A stretch of 52,493 nt of DNA from Nanobdellati archaeon (GTDB lineage: Archaea; Nanobdellota; Nanobdellia; UBA10117): positions 1 through 52,493 of the forward strand of contig JACQKZ010000014.1 in assembly GCA_016204275.1 (NCBI GenBank), read 5' to 3'. The notes under the pieces are model-generated. The model searched no databases. It was not told the DNA's origin and saw only the letters and a program-made list of their open reading frames with translations. The translations under genes were made by a program, and so were the position numbers. Of this stretch, positions 32,953 to 40,121 are shown one piece after another (positions within the stretch are counted from its first letter, which is position 1; every line of letters begins with the position of its first letter).

Positions 32953-35613
32953 ATGGCCACATTACTGCGGAGCAAAAAAGCAGGCATAGTTGGAGTTATA
33001 ATAGACGTAGTAGTCGCGTCGATATTTATTTTAATGGCAGCGACTTTTATCTCAGATATTTTGGGCAGCTTCGTGAACTGTACCGGCCAGATTGAAGATG
33101 CGTCAAGGGTTGCCTGCCTTGGAAATGGGGATGGCAAGGTAGTCTGCGTGGACAAAGATAGTGGAACAGAAAAATTCTCTTGTGAGGCTGGCTCCAAGTG
33201 GCAGGTAAAGACAGCCGCCTCGCTGCCAAAGCTCGAATGGCTTGCGCCCGCGCAGGCAGGTAGTTTAGCAGCAAGCAATATTTTTTTCGGCTTGGGCGAT
33301 CACTTTTGCGCTTATGACTGGAAGGGCGAAAACCTGTGGGGATTCAACGGCTGCGCGGATTTGAGCGATGTTGCAATACCAACTGGCTCTGATGCAAATA
33401 GCGACACGGTTTGTTTCGGCAATGGCGGAAGCCATACATTTTATTGTTTGGATAAAAAGACAAGCGAGGTAAAGCTCAAGGTCCATTCAAATCCTGACTG
33501 GGGCAGTACTATAAACGCTATGTCGACGCCAGTATTAAGCAAAGAAGGAAACACAAATTATGCCTATTTTGGTTTGGGAAATCGCGTGTGCAAGTATGAC
33601 GTTGCAAAAGGCGATGTAAAAGATGCGCCGAATCAGGCGGCGTGGTGCTTTATAACAGATCATACAATACCTACTGTAGTAGTTCACGGGACTGACTTTG
33701 ATTGGTATTGTTTCGGCGGCGGGGCAGACCATACAGTTCATTGCCTTAGTTCATCAGGCCAATCTGTATTTTCGCTACATGGAAGCTGGAGCGATTGCCC
33801 AGATTTGTTAACATATCATACAAATGGTGAAGGCCTTGGCGATGACTCGCTGGATATAAATAGAGAATGCAGAGCAACAGCAACTCCGCTGCTTAAAGGC
33901 AATTATATTTATGCAGCCGTTGGAAATAGGCTTTGTAAATATGACATAACTAACAGCGGATCAACACATGAAAACGGCGACCGCGCAATTTGGTGTTACA
34001 CTTATGAGACACAGCAATATACATTAGGCATCGCTGCATCTGCAGTAGGTGGTACAATTTATAAAAATGGCGTTGGAGTTGCCAGCGGTTCAGGCAGGTC
34101 AAATACGCAATTTGCAGTAGGCGAAATTAAAGGCGTATATTCCTTCGGAAACTATGTTTGTGCAGAAACTGATGCTATGGTAGGATGTTTTGACGACGCA
34201 GGCAATTTTGTTTTTTCTGCAAAAATTTTGAATTCTAGATATGATGCGGATAACACAAACAAATGGTTACAAAAAGCTTTTGGTGGCGGTTCTAAATCTG
34301 GCACGTCAGGCGATGTTGATGTTAAATTTAGCTGTGCCCGCGAATCCTGCAAGTCAATGGGCCAGCCAGTCCTTTCTGGCGGCAATCTTTACTTTGCATT
34401 GGGTGATTTGCTCTGCAGCTACCCAACCAGTGTATTTGCTGCTGGCAAGCAAGTCGAGATAAGCAATGAGGACGACAAGTCAGACGGCAGGAACTGGTGC
34501 GTTGATGTCAGCGACAAGCAGATTCAGACAGGGGTAGCAGCCCTGCCGGAATTAGAAATTATTGAAAAAGGGCCAGCCTACGCGCTTGCTGGCGCAAATG
34601 GAAAAGCAGATCTGTTTATTTATGCAACCACGAACATGCCGGCAAGCTGTAGATATGATGACGCGGCATTTACATATGATAATATGCCAGATACAACAAC
34701 AAAGGCAGCAAATGCAGTTCACACTTGGGAACTGCCGAATACTGCTATCGGGGAATATTTATACAATGTTGCCTGCAAATCTGGCAAAATACCTGGCGAG
34801 GCAGACGATAGTATAAACGTTTCAGTCCAACAGCAGGACTTGTCAATAAAAAGCTTTACGATTGCGCCGGCCAGCGGCTTTAAGGGTGGCCCTGCTCCAA
34901 CAATAACCACAGTAATAAGTTTCAATGGGCCAAACGCAGTCGGGCCGTATGATATCAGATTAACATATAGATCGCCAAGCGGTACTACGGGAACGGTTGG
35001 CACAGCAACAGTCAGTTCACAAAGCCCTGGCCAGGATGCAACAAAAAGTTTTGTATTCATATCACCGACAGAAACAGGCAGTTACTCTTTCACAATCGCC
35101 ATAGATACAACTGATGTCGTAAAGAACGAGGCAAGCGAGGCAAATAATCAGCAAACGATTAACTGGCAGGTAAACCCGCTGCTATGTGCTGATGGCGAAA
35201 CAGACCTGTCGCTAAGCAATCCGATGGTTGAGTATAAAGACGGAAGTCCCATGAATCTTGGTAACTTTGACCCGAACAAGCGCTTCATGGCACACATTGA
35301 TTTGAAAACCACAAACCATAATTGCATTAACGATGCAAAGGTAAACCTATACGCCAAAGCCCCTTGGATGCCAGCTGAGATGAACTTGGGTGCACAGGGA
35401 GTTCAGTGGGACGGGGTAAGCCCAGACGCAACGCTGAATTACCCAAGCGATTTCGGCTTCGCACCACCAAATGATTGGGCAATATTCCCGAGAAACCCGA
35501 ACACTGGCCAGTATGACAAGGGCACATATACGCTTCGCTTTGCACTCACACCAATTGACGCTGCAGACCCGCCCGCAGGCAATAGCTATACAATAACATT
35601 TACAGTAGTATGA
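32953..35613 (+). CDS. Large pilin-anchored surface protein with propeller-like repeats and CARDB, 886 aa
   Basis: The N terminus SKKAGIVGVIIDVVVASIFI is a pilin-like anchor. Repeats of about 50-100 residues with the pattern (F/Y)xxLG(N/D)xxCxYD...(A/W)C follow (about 50-540), e.g. FFGLGDHFCAYDW, YFGLGNRVCKYDV, YAAVGNRLCKYDI, YFALGDLLCSYP. They suggest a beta-propeller of the PQQ type with paired cysteines. The C-terminal part (about 615-740) is CARDB-like (VVKNEASEANNQQTINW), then a last beta domain. Probably a surface receptor or filament-tip protein. Confidence 0.75.
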   Translation: MATLLRSKKAGIVGVIIDVVVASIFILMAATFISDILGSFVNCTGQIEDASRVACLGNGDGKVVCVDKDSGTEKFSCEAGSKWQVKTAASLPKLEWLAPAQAGSLAASNIFFGLGDHFCAYDWKGENLWGFNGCADLSDVAIPTGSDANSDTVCFGNGGSHTFYCLDKKTSEVKLKVHSNPDWGSTINAMSTPVLSKEGNTNYAYFGLGNRVCKYDVAKGDVKDAPNQAAWCFITDHTIPTVVVHGTDFDWYCFGGGADHTVHCLSSSGQSVFSLHGSWSDCPDLLTYHTNGEGLGDDSLDINRECRATATPLLKGNYIYAAVGNRLCKYDITNSGSTHENGDRAIWCYTYETQQYTLGIAASAVGGTIYKNGVGVASGSGRSNTQFAVGEIKGVYSFGNYVCAETDAMVGCFDDAGNFVFSAKILNSRYDADNTNKWLQKAFGGGSKSGTSGDVDVKFSCARESCKSMGQPVLSGGNLYFALGDLLCSYPTSVFAAGKQVEISNEDDKSDGRNWCVDVSDKQIQTGVAALPELEIIEKGPAYALAGANGKADLFIYATTNMPASCRYDDAAFTYDNMPDTTTKAANAVHTWELPNTAIGEYLYNVACKSGKIPGEADDSINVSVQQQDLSIKSFTIAPASGFKGGPAPTITTVISFNGPNAVGPYDIRLTYRSPSGTTGTVGTATVSSQSPGQDATKSFVFISPTETGSYSFTIAIDTTDVVKNEASEANNQQTINWQVNPLLCADGETDLSLSNPMVEYKDGSPMNLGNFDPNKRFMAHIDLKTTNHNCINDAKVNLYAKAPWMPAEMNLGAQGVQWDGVSPDATLNYPSDFGFAPPNDWAIFPRNPNTGQYDKGTYTLRFALTPIDAADPPAGNSYTITFTVV

Positions 35614-35641
35614 TATTAATATAGAAGTAACTAAAAATAAA

Positions 35642-36118
35642 ATGACAAAGCGCGCACAAACAGATACAGTTTTGATATTGGGTTTAGTTGTATTTATCGC
35701 GATTATACTGCTTCTTGGCTGGACACGGATAGTTAGCCCGCTGCTCAAATACCACTACACAATTGAGGCTTACGAAGTCGCTTTGGGGCTGGACGCAGCA
35801 GCCGCGGCGCCGGAACGGCTGCAGTCCGCGTTTATTATCGCAAACAAGCTGGCCGCAGAAGGCTCTGCCGAACCATACAAAACAGACCGGCGCGTGGACT
35901 GCACAAACACGGAAGTTAAAATGCAATCAAAATCGCCAGCGTCAAATTGCCAAGGCAATGATAATGATGCTTGTTGGGTTGATGAAGAATCAACAAGCTA
36001 TGTCAATGACAAAAAACTAATCTACTCGTGCAAAAAGCCATTCGGCACATACTCGCTGGAAAAAACATGGGATTATGAAAGTCCAAATGCGCAAAATTTT
36101 TTGAGGGCGATTGATTAA
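35642..36118 (+). CDS. Minor pilin-like protein, 158 aa
   Basis: MTKRAQTDTVLILGLVVFIA has a basic start with a class III-like pattern, then one helix and an exported domain with four cysteines. It opens a run of seven closely spaced or overlapping genes (35642-38325), all with an N-terminal helix. It is probably a minor pilin or an assembly factor. The family is not named. Confidence 0.65.
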   Translation: MTKRAQTDTVLILGLVVFIAIILLLGWTRIVSPLLKYHYTIEAYEVALGLDAAAAAPERLQSAFIIANKLAAEGSAEPYKTDRRVDCTNTEVKMQSKSPASNCQGNDNDACWVDEESTSYVNDKKLIYSCKKPFGTYSLEKTWDYESPNAQNFLRAID

Positions 36119-36119
36119 T

Positions 36120-36653
36120 ATGAAAATCTGCGGAAAGAGGGGCGGAGGCTGGCTGTCGTTTTTCGTGAATCACATACTATCCATGCTGCTCATAATTTTA
36201 TCAATTTTATTTCTGGGCGTTCTTATGAAATCAGCGTTGCTTTCCAGCACACCAAACAGCGATGTTGACGATTTGCGCTACAATCTCCGTTCCGCAAGGC
36301 TGCTGAATTCTGCAGATTGTTTAGCATACGAACAACCATATCTTGATGCTAATAGCAATGTTATTAACAGAGTCCGCGCTGGGACTATCGATTTAGATAA
36401 ATTTAAAGATAGCAGAAAGTGGTCAAAATGTATTGGCGGCACGCATGCATGGCTTACACTAACTGATTCAACAAGCCCAAAATTTGGTTCTGATGATACT
36501 TCTGATTGGCGCTGGGACAGCGAAAACCTGCCAGTAAACTATAATTTTGATAAGTTAAATCACAGGGATTTTTATCTTGTAAAAATATACAGAAATGATT
36601 TGAGGGAGTTTCATGATGGCTATCTGGGAATTAAGTTTGAAATTGAAATCTAG
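36120..36653 (+). CDS. Minor pilin-like membrane protein, 177 aa
   Basis: A basic Gly-rich start (MKICGKRGGGW) and one membrane helix (about 14-40) precede an exported Ser/Asp-rich domain. The ATG directly follows the previous gene's stop region. The 3' end overlaps the next gene by 41 nt, suggesting coupled translation. Confidence 0.65.
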   Translation: MKICGKRGGGWLSFFVNHILSMLLIILSILFLGVLMKSALLSSTPNSDVDDLRYNLRSARLLNSADCLAYEQPYLDANSNVINRVRAGTIDLDKFKDSRKWSKCIGGTHAWLTLTDSTSPKFGSDDTSDWRWDSENLPVNYNFDKLNHRDFYLVKIYRNDLREFHDGYLGIKFEIEI

Positions 36654-37122
36654 GAAGGCAATCGTCTCAGAAATGGTAAGCTGGGCGCTGGCAGTCCTAA
36701 TCTTAACATTTGCATTTGTACTAATAATAATTGTTACAGTTTTTAATATAGTGCCAAATCCAAAAATAAATATCGAAGGCCTGAGCACAAGCTCTGTCTG
36801 TAACCACGACTTGCTGAACTTACTGCGCGCGAACCCGCCAGAAGACAGAAGCGTGACGTTTGCAGAGCTGGCAGGCATGTCGCAAACAGATAGCGCAATT
36901 CAAACTAAATTTAAAACTTATGTAGAAAATTATCTTGAAAAAAATTTATGGCGCGGCGATACTGGCAAGCGGGGCTGGAAGCTGCAGCTTCTTGACGAAG
37001 AATACGTACCACTGATGTCAACTGGCACATTACAGGATGCCGCAGTATCTAATAGCTGTTCGCAGACAATACCAAACTACGAAGGGGGCGTGCTGACCGC
37101 AAGATTCGGCTTGGCATATTAA
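36613..37122 (+). CDS. Minor pilin-like membrane protein, 169 aa
   Basis: After a basic N terminus (KLKSRKAIVSEMVSWALAV), one helix is followed by an exported domain with two cysteines. The MMAIWELS start overlaps the previous gene by 41 nt; a start inside that overlap at the second ATG is equally possible. RKAIVSEMV looks like the KAIVSEM-type pilin starts of archaeal exported proteins. Confidence 0.6.
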   Translation: MMAIWELSLKLKSRKAIVSEMVSWALAVLILTFAFVLIIIVTVFNIVPNPKINIEGLSTSSVCNHDLLNLLRANPPEDRSVTFAELAGMSQTDSAIQTKFKTYVENYLEKNLWRGDTGKRGWKLQLLDEEYVPLMSTGTLQDAAVSNSCSQTIPNYEGGVLTARFGLAY

Positions 37123-37123
37123 A

Positions 37124-37693
37124 ATGTTCGGCAAAAAATCCTCTATGATGGACTTTGTAATAGTAATACTTTTTGTAATGGGCGCAATTGCAATACTTGG
37201 CCAGAAGGATACGCTAATCTATACCGTCGGCCCAAAAGAGGTTAAGATGCTGCACGCCTATTCAGAAGGGGAGGAATACCGCGAGTACTTGCAGCAGGCC
37301 GCGAAATTTTCCTTCCTGCGCGCGGCGGAGGCTGCGGGCGCCAAAACACAGAATGATTGCATAGTCCAGCTGAACTCACAGAGTTTTCAGGAGGATTTAG
37401 AAGCGAATTTCAAAGAATATGTAAATGCGTATCGGGCAGGAGAGGACTATCTCGGCTTTACGGCATATGTCGGCGGCGGCTTTCAAAAGCCAGTGTTAGG
37501 AGCATTAAATTATAGGATTTATATTATAATTTCCCCTGGCCAGCAATTCGCAGGCCTGATTAGCGTTCCTCTTACAGAACAGATAAATATGAGATACAGC
37601 ATAGACCCGATTGTAATAATTAAAGATTTAAACTGCGATAGTTACTCACAGTATGTTTTAACAGGGAACCAAGTACCAACGCGCGGCGGATAA
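37124..37693 (+). CDS. Membrane-anchored exported protein, 189 aa
   Basis: MFGKKSSMMDFVIVILFVMG gives a single anchor, followed by an exported alpha/beta domain with helical and beta segments and two cysteines. It starts 1 nt after its upstream neighbour and ends immediately before the micro-protein at 37694. It forms part of the minor pilin operon. No known family. Confidence 0.6.
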   Translation: MFGKKSSMMDFVIVILFVMGAIAILGQKDTLIYTVGPKEVKMLHAYSEGEEYREYLQQAAKFSFLRAAEAAGAKTQNDCIVQLNSQSFQEDLEANFKEYVNAYRAGEDYLGFTAYVGGGFQKPVLGALNYRIYIIISPGQQFAGLISVPLTEQINMRYSIDPIVIIKDLNCDSYSQYVLTGNQVPTRGG

Positions 37694-37903
37694 ATGGAGA
37701 AAATGAAAACGAAAAAAGCAGTAACACCGAACACAGTTCAGCGAATTGCTTTTCCATCCAGAAAAGCGATCATGCCAGATTGGCTGAAGTGGGTAGTAAT
37801 TTTAATAATATTTCTCATAGTTGCTGCCGCGATACTGTGGCAGGCCTACAATGGCGGTTTAGATATAATTAAAAACCCAGGTGTGTTTAAATTCAAGGTA
37901 TGA
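37694..37903 (+). CDS. 69-aa membrane micro-protein
   Basis: A long basic N terminus (MEKMKTKKAVTPNTVQRIAF) precedes one membrane helix (about residues 32-50) and a short tail. The start codon directly abuts the stop of the gene before, and the stop overlaps the start of the next gene (GTATGA), which supports real translation. Confidence 0.6.
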   Translation: MEKMKTKKAVTPNTVQRIAFPSRKAIMPDWLKWVVILIIFLIVAAAILWQAYNGGLDIIKNPGVFKFKV

Positions 37904-38064
37904 AAGAACAAAAAAAAGCGAGCATTGATATAGATTTCCTTCTTCCGTTGATACTAGTCATACTTTTTGTTGCCGCAGTTGCGATCTTTCTCGTATTTAA
38001 GTTCAAGCCAGACGTTTCAGCTCATGTTTCGAATTACATAGTTGCGCCGTTGAAAGGCAAGTAG
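37900..38064 (+). CDS. 54-aa membrane micro-protein
   Basis: MKEQKKASIDIDFLLPLILV starts a protein with one helix and a short exported tail ending in APLKGK. The ATGA overlap with the gene before indicates coupled translation. It has the same build as the other micro-proteins of the region. Confidence 0.6.
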   Translation: MKEQKKASIDIDFLLPLILVILFVAAVAIFLVFKFKPDVSAHVSNYIVAPLKGK

Positions 38065-38080
38065 TTAAAGGAAGTGAATA

Positions 38081-38200
38081 ATGGAGAAATGGGTTGCATG
38101 CTGGCAGAACCAGAATGGAGGTAATATCGGCTGTTGCATTGCGGAGCAATGCGACCAAAGCGCCAGCCGATTTGTCGGCTGATGGAGAAATGGGTTGCAT
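38081..38200 (+). repeat. Hairpin leader insert flanked by a perfect 19-nt repeat of the gene start
   Basis: ATGGAGAAATGGGTTGCAT occurs at 38081-38099 and again at 38182-38200, the start of the next gene. The 82-bp insert holds GGAGG (38117-38121), a 10-bp hairpin GTTGCATTGC-GGA-GCAATGCGAC (38133-38155), the linker CAAAGCGCC, and a second hairpin AGCCGA-TTTG-TCGGCT (38165-38180) one base before the ATG. From the first ATG, a 33-codon frame runs to a TGA (38180-38182) overlapping the real start as TGATG. The architecture matches 38996-39111. Confidence 0.85.
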
Positions 38201-38325
38201 ATGTTTTGATTTCGGTTGTCGCAGCAGTTATAATAATACTGCTGGTTTTTTCAGGCCTTCTGCCAAAGGCACTTAACGCAGCATCTGGCCAGCTCAAGGC
38301 ACCATCACAGTTTTTGCCAGTCTAA
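38182..38325 (+). CDS. 47-aa membrane micro-protein preceded by hairpin leader
   Basis: MEKWVAYVLISVVAAVIIIL begins one membrane helix followed by a tail of about 22 residues. It is the last of the micro-protein series. Its start region is a perfect copy of 38081-38099 across a hairpin insert, so the original start was probably upstream and the insert duplicated it. The stop overlaps by 4 nt the stop of the convergent gene at 38322. Confidence 0.6.
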   Translation: MEKWVAYVLISVVAAVIIILLVFSGLLPKALNAASGQLKAPSQFLPV

Positions 38326-38531
38326 TTCCAGCGCCAGTGTTGTACTATTCCAATTGTTGTTGCAGTTGCCGCAAACATAACCAGCAGAGAACCCATGAAC
38401 CAGAAATTATTCTGCAGCAGGCCATACAGTGTAATCGGAACCGCGGCCAGCCCGAAGGCAAGCGCAGGCAAGTGGTGATGGCTTCTGAACGAGCCGGCTG
38501 TCAATTTAATTTTTCCTAATCGTCGTGCCAT
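38322..38531 (-). CDS. Small two-helix membrane protein, 69 aa
   Basis: A basic His-containing N terminus (MARRLGKIKLTAGSFRSHHH) precedes two hydrophobic helices (about residues 22-40 and 45-63). It is convergent with the micro-protein gene. No known family. The gene density around it supports it, but its small size leaves doubt. Confidence 0.5.
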   Translation of the reverse strand: MARRLGKIKLTAGSFRSHHHLPALAFGLAAVPITLYGLLQNNFWFMGSLLVMFAATATTIGIVQHWRWN

Positions 38532-38561
38532 GCTTTTGTTTTACTTGCTAACTTTAAAAAT

Positions 38562-38939
38562 CTATGCTCGTGCCAGCCTTGCCAGCAATGTGCGCAGATA
38601 GATTGTTTCTGTGGCTATGTTAAGATGTGCAACGCCAATAGAATGTGCATTGTTTTGTGTTCGGTAGTTTAATATTTGCGCAGCAAATTCTTTTACCCGA
38701 TCCAAAGTAAAACCAATCTGCCTTTTAATTTGCAATTGTACGAGGCTGTCTTTAATTGTATGCAGTTGTATGATATCTGTTTTAATAGTATGCAGTGTGT
38801 TGAAAACATCGGTGTTTGCGAATGAACCTAATCTGTTATGTTTTGCAAACATAATCCATCTTTCTTTTAGCATATCAAATATTTGAGCGTCTAAATCGAA
38901 TTGACTGCCAGTTAGGGCGATATGTAATTTAACTGCCAT
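38562..38939 (-). CDS. Helical hypothetical protein, 125 aa
   Basis: Predicted all-helical, cytosolic. A repeat-like HTIKTDIIQLHTIKDSLVQL near 50-70 suggests amphipathic heptads. It is divergent from the L10e leader, with about 55 nt between. No family recognised. Confidence 0.5.
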   Translation of the reverse strand: MAVKLHIALTGSQFDLDAQIFDMLKERWIMFAKHNRLGSFANTDVFNTLHTIKTDIIQLHTIKDSLVQLQIKRQIGFTLDRVKEFAAQILNYRTQNNAHSIGVAHLNIATETIYLRTLLARLARA

Positions 38940-38995
38940 GGCTATACATATAATCTGCCAGATAGATTTAAAAAACCACCTTTAACCTTAGAAGC

Positions 38996-39111
38996 ATGGC
39001 AAAACTAATAAGTGGACAGATAAGCTTGCGGGAGGATTCAGCGGCAAGTGCGTTCGGCGAAGCCGAATGCGCTCAAAGTGCCGGCTGATTTTGCAGCCGT
39101 GGCAAAGCTAA
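38996..39111 (+). repeat. Hairpin leader insert at the L10e start with a repeated gene start
   Basis: TGGCAAAACTAA (38997-39008) recurs as TGGCAAAGCTAA (39100-39111), the true L10e start. Between them are GGAGG (39031-39035), a hairpin with GGC-GAA-GCC top (39048-39072), the linker TCAAAGTGCC, and hairpin GGCTG/CAGCC (39083-39098) ending directly before the GTG. The first ATG (38996) opens a 30-codon frame that stops at 39088. The order and spacings equal those of the insert at 38081-38200, while the stem sequences differ. Confidence 0.85.
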
Positions 39112-39632
39112 GGGATGCCCGCGCATACAGGAGAACAAAGCGCCCATTCACACGAATCTCAAAATTACGGTCAAAGGGCTACGTGAAAGGTGCGCCGCAC
39201 ATGAAGACGGTTCAGTATGATATGGGAAACTCGAAACTTCCGTACTCGCACGAGATTCAGCTGATATGTACAAAGAGACAGCAGATTCGCGATAATGCAT
39301 TAGAAGCCGCAAGGCAGGCCGCAGTTCGTTATCTTGACCTGAACGCCGCCAAAGAAGGCTATTATGTTAAACTAAGGGCAGTCCCGCACCACGTAATCCG
39401 CATGAAGCCGCTGGCAACAGGCGCGGGTGCAGACAGATTCCAGCAGGGCATGAGCCTTTCATATGGTTCGCCGGAAGGCCACGCAGCCCAAGTCAAGCCT
39501 GGCAAGATTTTATTCAGTTTTTATGTGAATGAGGGCCAGATTGGCATTGCAAGGGAAGCAGCAAGAAAGGCAGGCACAAAGCTTCCGATGCACTGCAAGA
39601 TTGAAGTTTTAAATATCATTCGGGCTGCATAA
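39099..39632 (+). CDS. rpl10e: Large-subunit ribosomal protein L10e (uL16)
   Basis: L10e (uL16) sits near the tRNA sites of the 50S subunit. The 177-aa protein shows the family sequence from the start: AKLRDARAYRRTKRPFTRIS, LPYSHEIQLI, IRDNALEAARQAAVRYL, RAVPHHVIRMKPLATGAGADR and the C-terminal KLPMHCKIEVL. The GTG at 39099 gives the expected N terminus (M)AKLRDARAY. An upstream ATG (38996) carries the same first codons, ATGGCAAAACTA, but its frame is closed by a hairpin insert. Removing the insert between the repeats would restore an ATG start. Confidence 0.95.
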   Translation: MAKLRDARAYRRTKRPFTRISKLRSKGYVKGAPHMKTVQYDMGNSKLPYSHEIQLICTKRQQIRDNALEAARQAAVRYLDLNAAKEGYYVKLRAVPHHVIRMKPLATGAGADRFQQGMSLSYGSPEGHAAQVKPGKILFSFYVNEGQIGIAREAARKAGTKLPMHCKIEVLNIIRAA

Positions 39633-39664
39633 TTAATTTTAAAAAAATAAAAACAAAAAGAAAT

Positions 39665-40054
39665 TTACCTTCGGCTTTTTGATATTGCTACTCCGATAAT
39701 TCCGCCTATTAGCCCCAATATCAAGCCAACAATAACCGAAACTATTAGTGCAATAAAACCTATCGCTGCTCCGACTCCGCCGCCTAATGCGCCAAGCAGT
39801 GCACTGCCAACAACACTTACAGCAACAAGTGCTATAATGCCATTTACAAGTCCGCCTAATGCGCCGGTCACAAGACCAGTAACTACGCCTTTGCCCATAT
39901 TTCGGTCTTTAGCATAGTATACAGCAACAGCTCCACCAACAATAGGTGCGATTAACCCAAACAGGCCAGCCTTTACTGCGCCCAGCACCAAGCCGAGCAC
40001 GACATAAACTGCCACGCCTATCCAGATAGCTTTCCAATTCAAATTGGCCATCAT
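39665..40054 (-). CDS. Gly-rich polytopic membrane protein, 129 aa
   Basis: Four hydrophobic, Gly/Val/Ile-rich segments alternate with short loops, and the end is basic (SKSRR). It resembles the small DUF5518-like or glycine-zipper membrane proteins common in archaea. The ATG at 40054 follows a GGTGGT sequence. It is divergent from the PEP-synthase-like gene at 40122. Confidence 0.6.
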   Translation of the reverse strand: MMANLNWKAIWIGVAVYVVLGLVLGAVKAGLFGLIAPIVGGAVAVYYAKDRNMGKGVVTGLVTGALGGLVNGIIALVAVSVVGSALLGALGGGVGAAIGFIALIVSVIVGLILGLIGGIIGVAISKSRR

Positions 40055-40121
40055 TACCACCGAGTATTCCTTTGGCTCGAGCTTTATAAACTTTTATATA
40101 CTATTATATTCTTGCTTTCTT

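Noticed and set aside
38996-39088. ATG at 38996 as the real start of L10e
   Set aside because: The frame closes at 39088 and is not the frame of the L10e body. The GTG at 39099 gives the family N terminus. The upstream ATG is interpreted as the duplicated original start.
22930-39100. The repeated hairpins as a CRISPR array
   Set aside because: The hairpins are at scattered sites with different stem sequences and no regular spacers; no cas gene is present.
39048-39101. In-frame N-terminal extension of L10e from a GTG at 39048
   Set aside because: The extension would translate the hairpin region and has no match to L10e proteins; the direct repeat and family alignment favour 39099.
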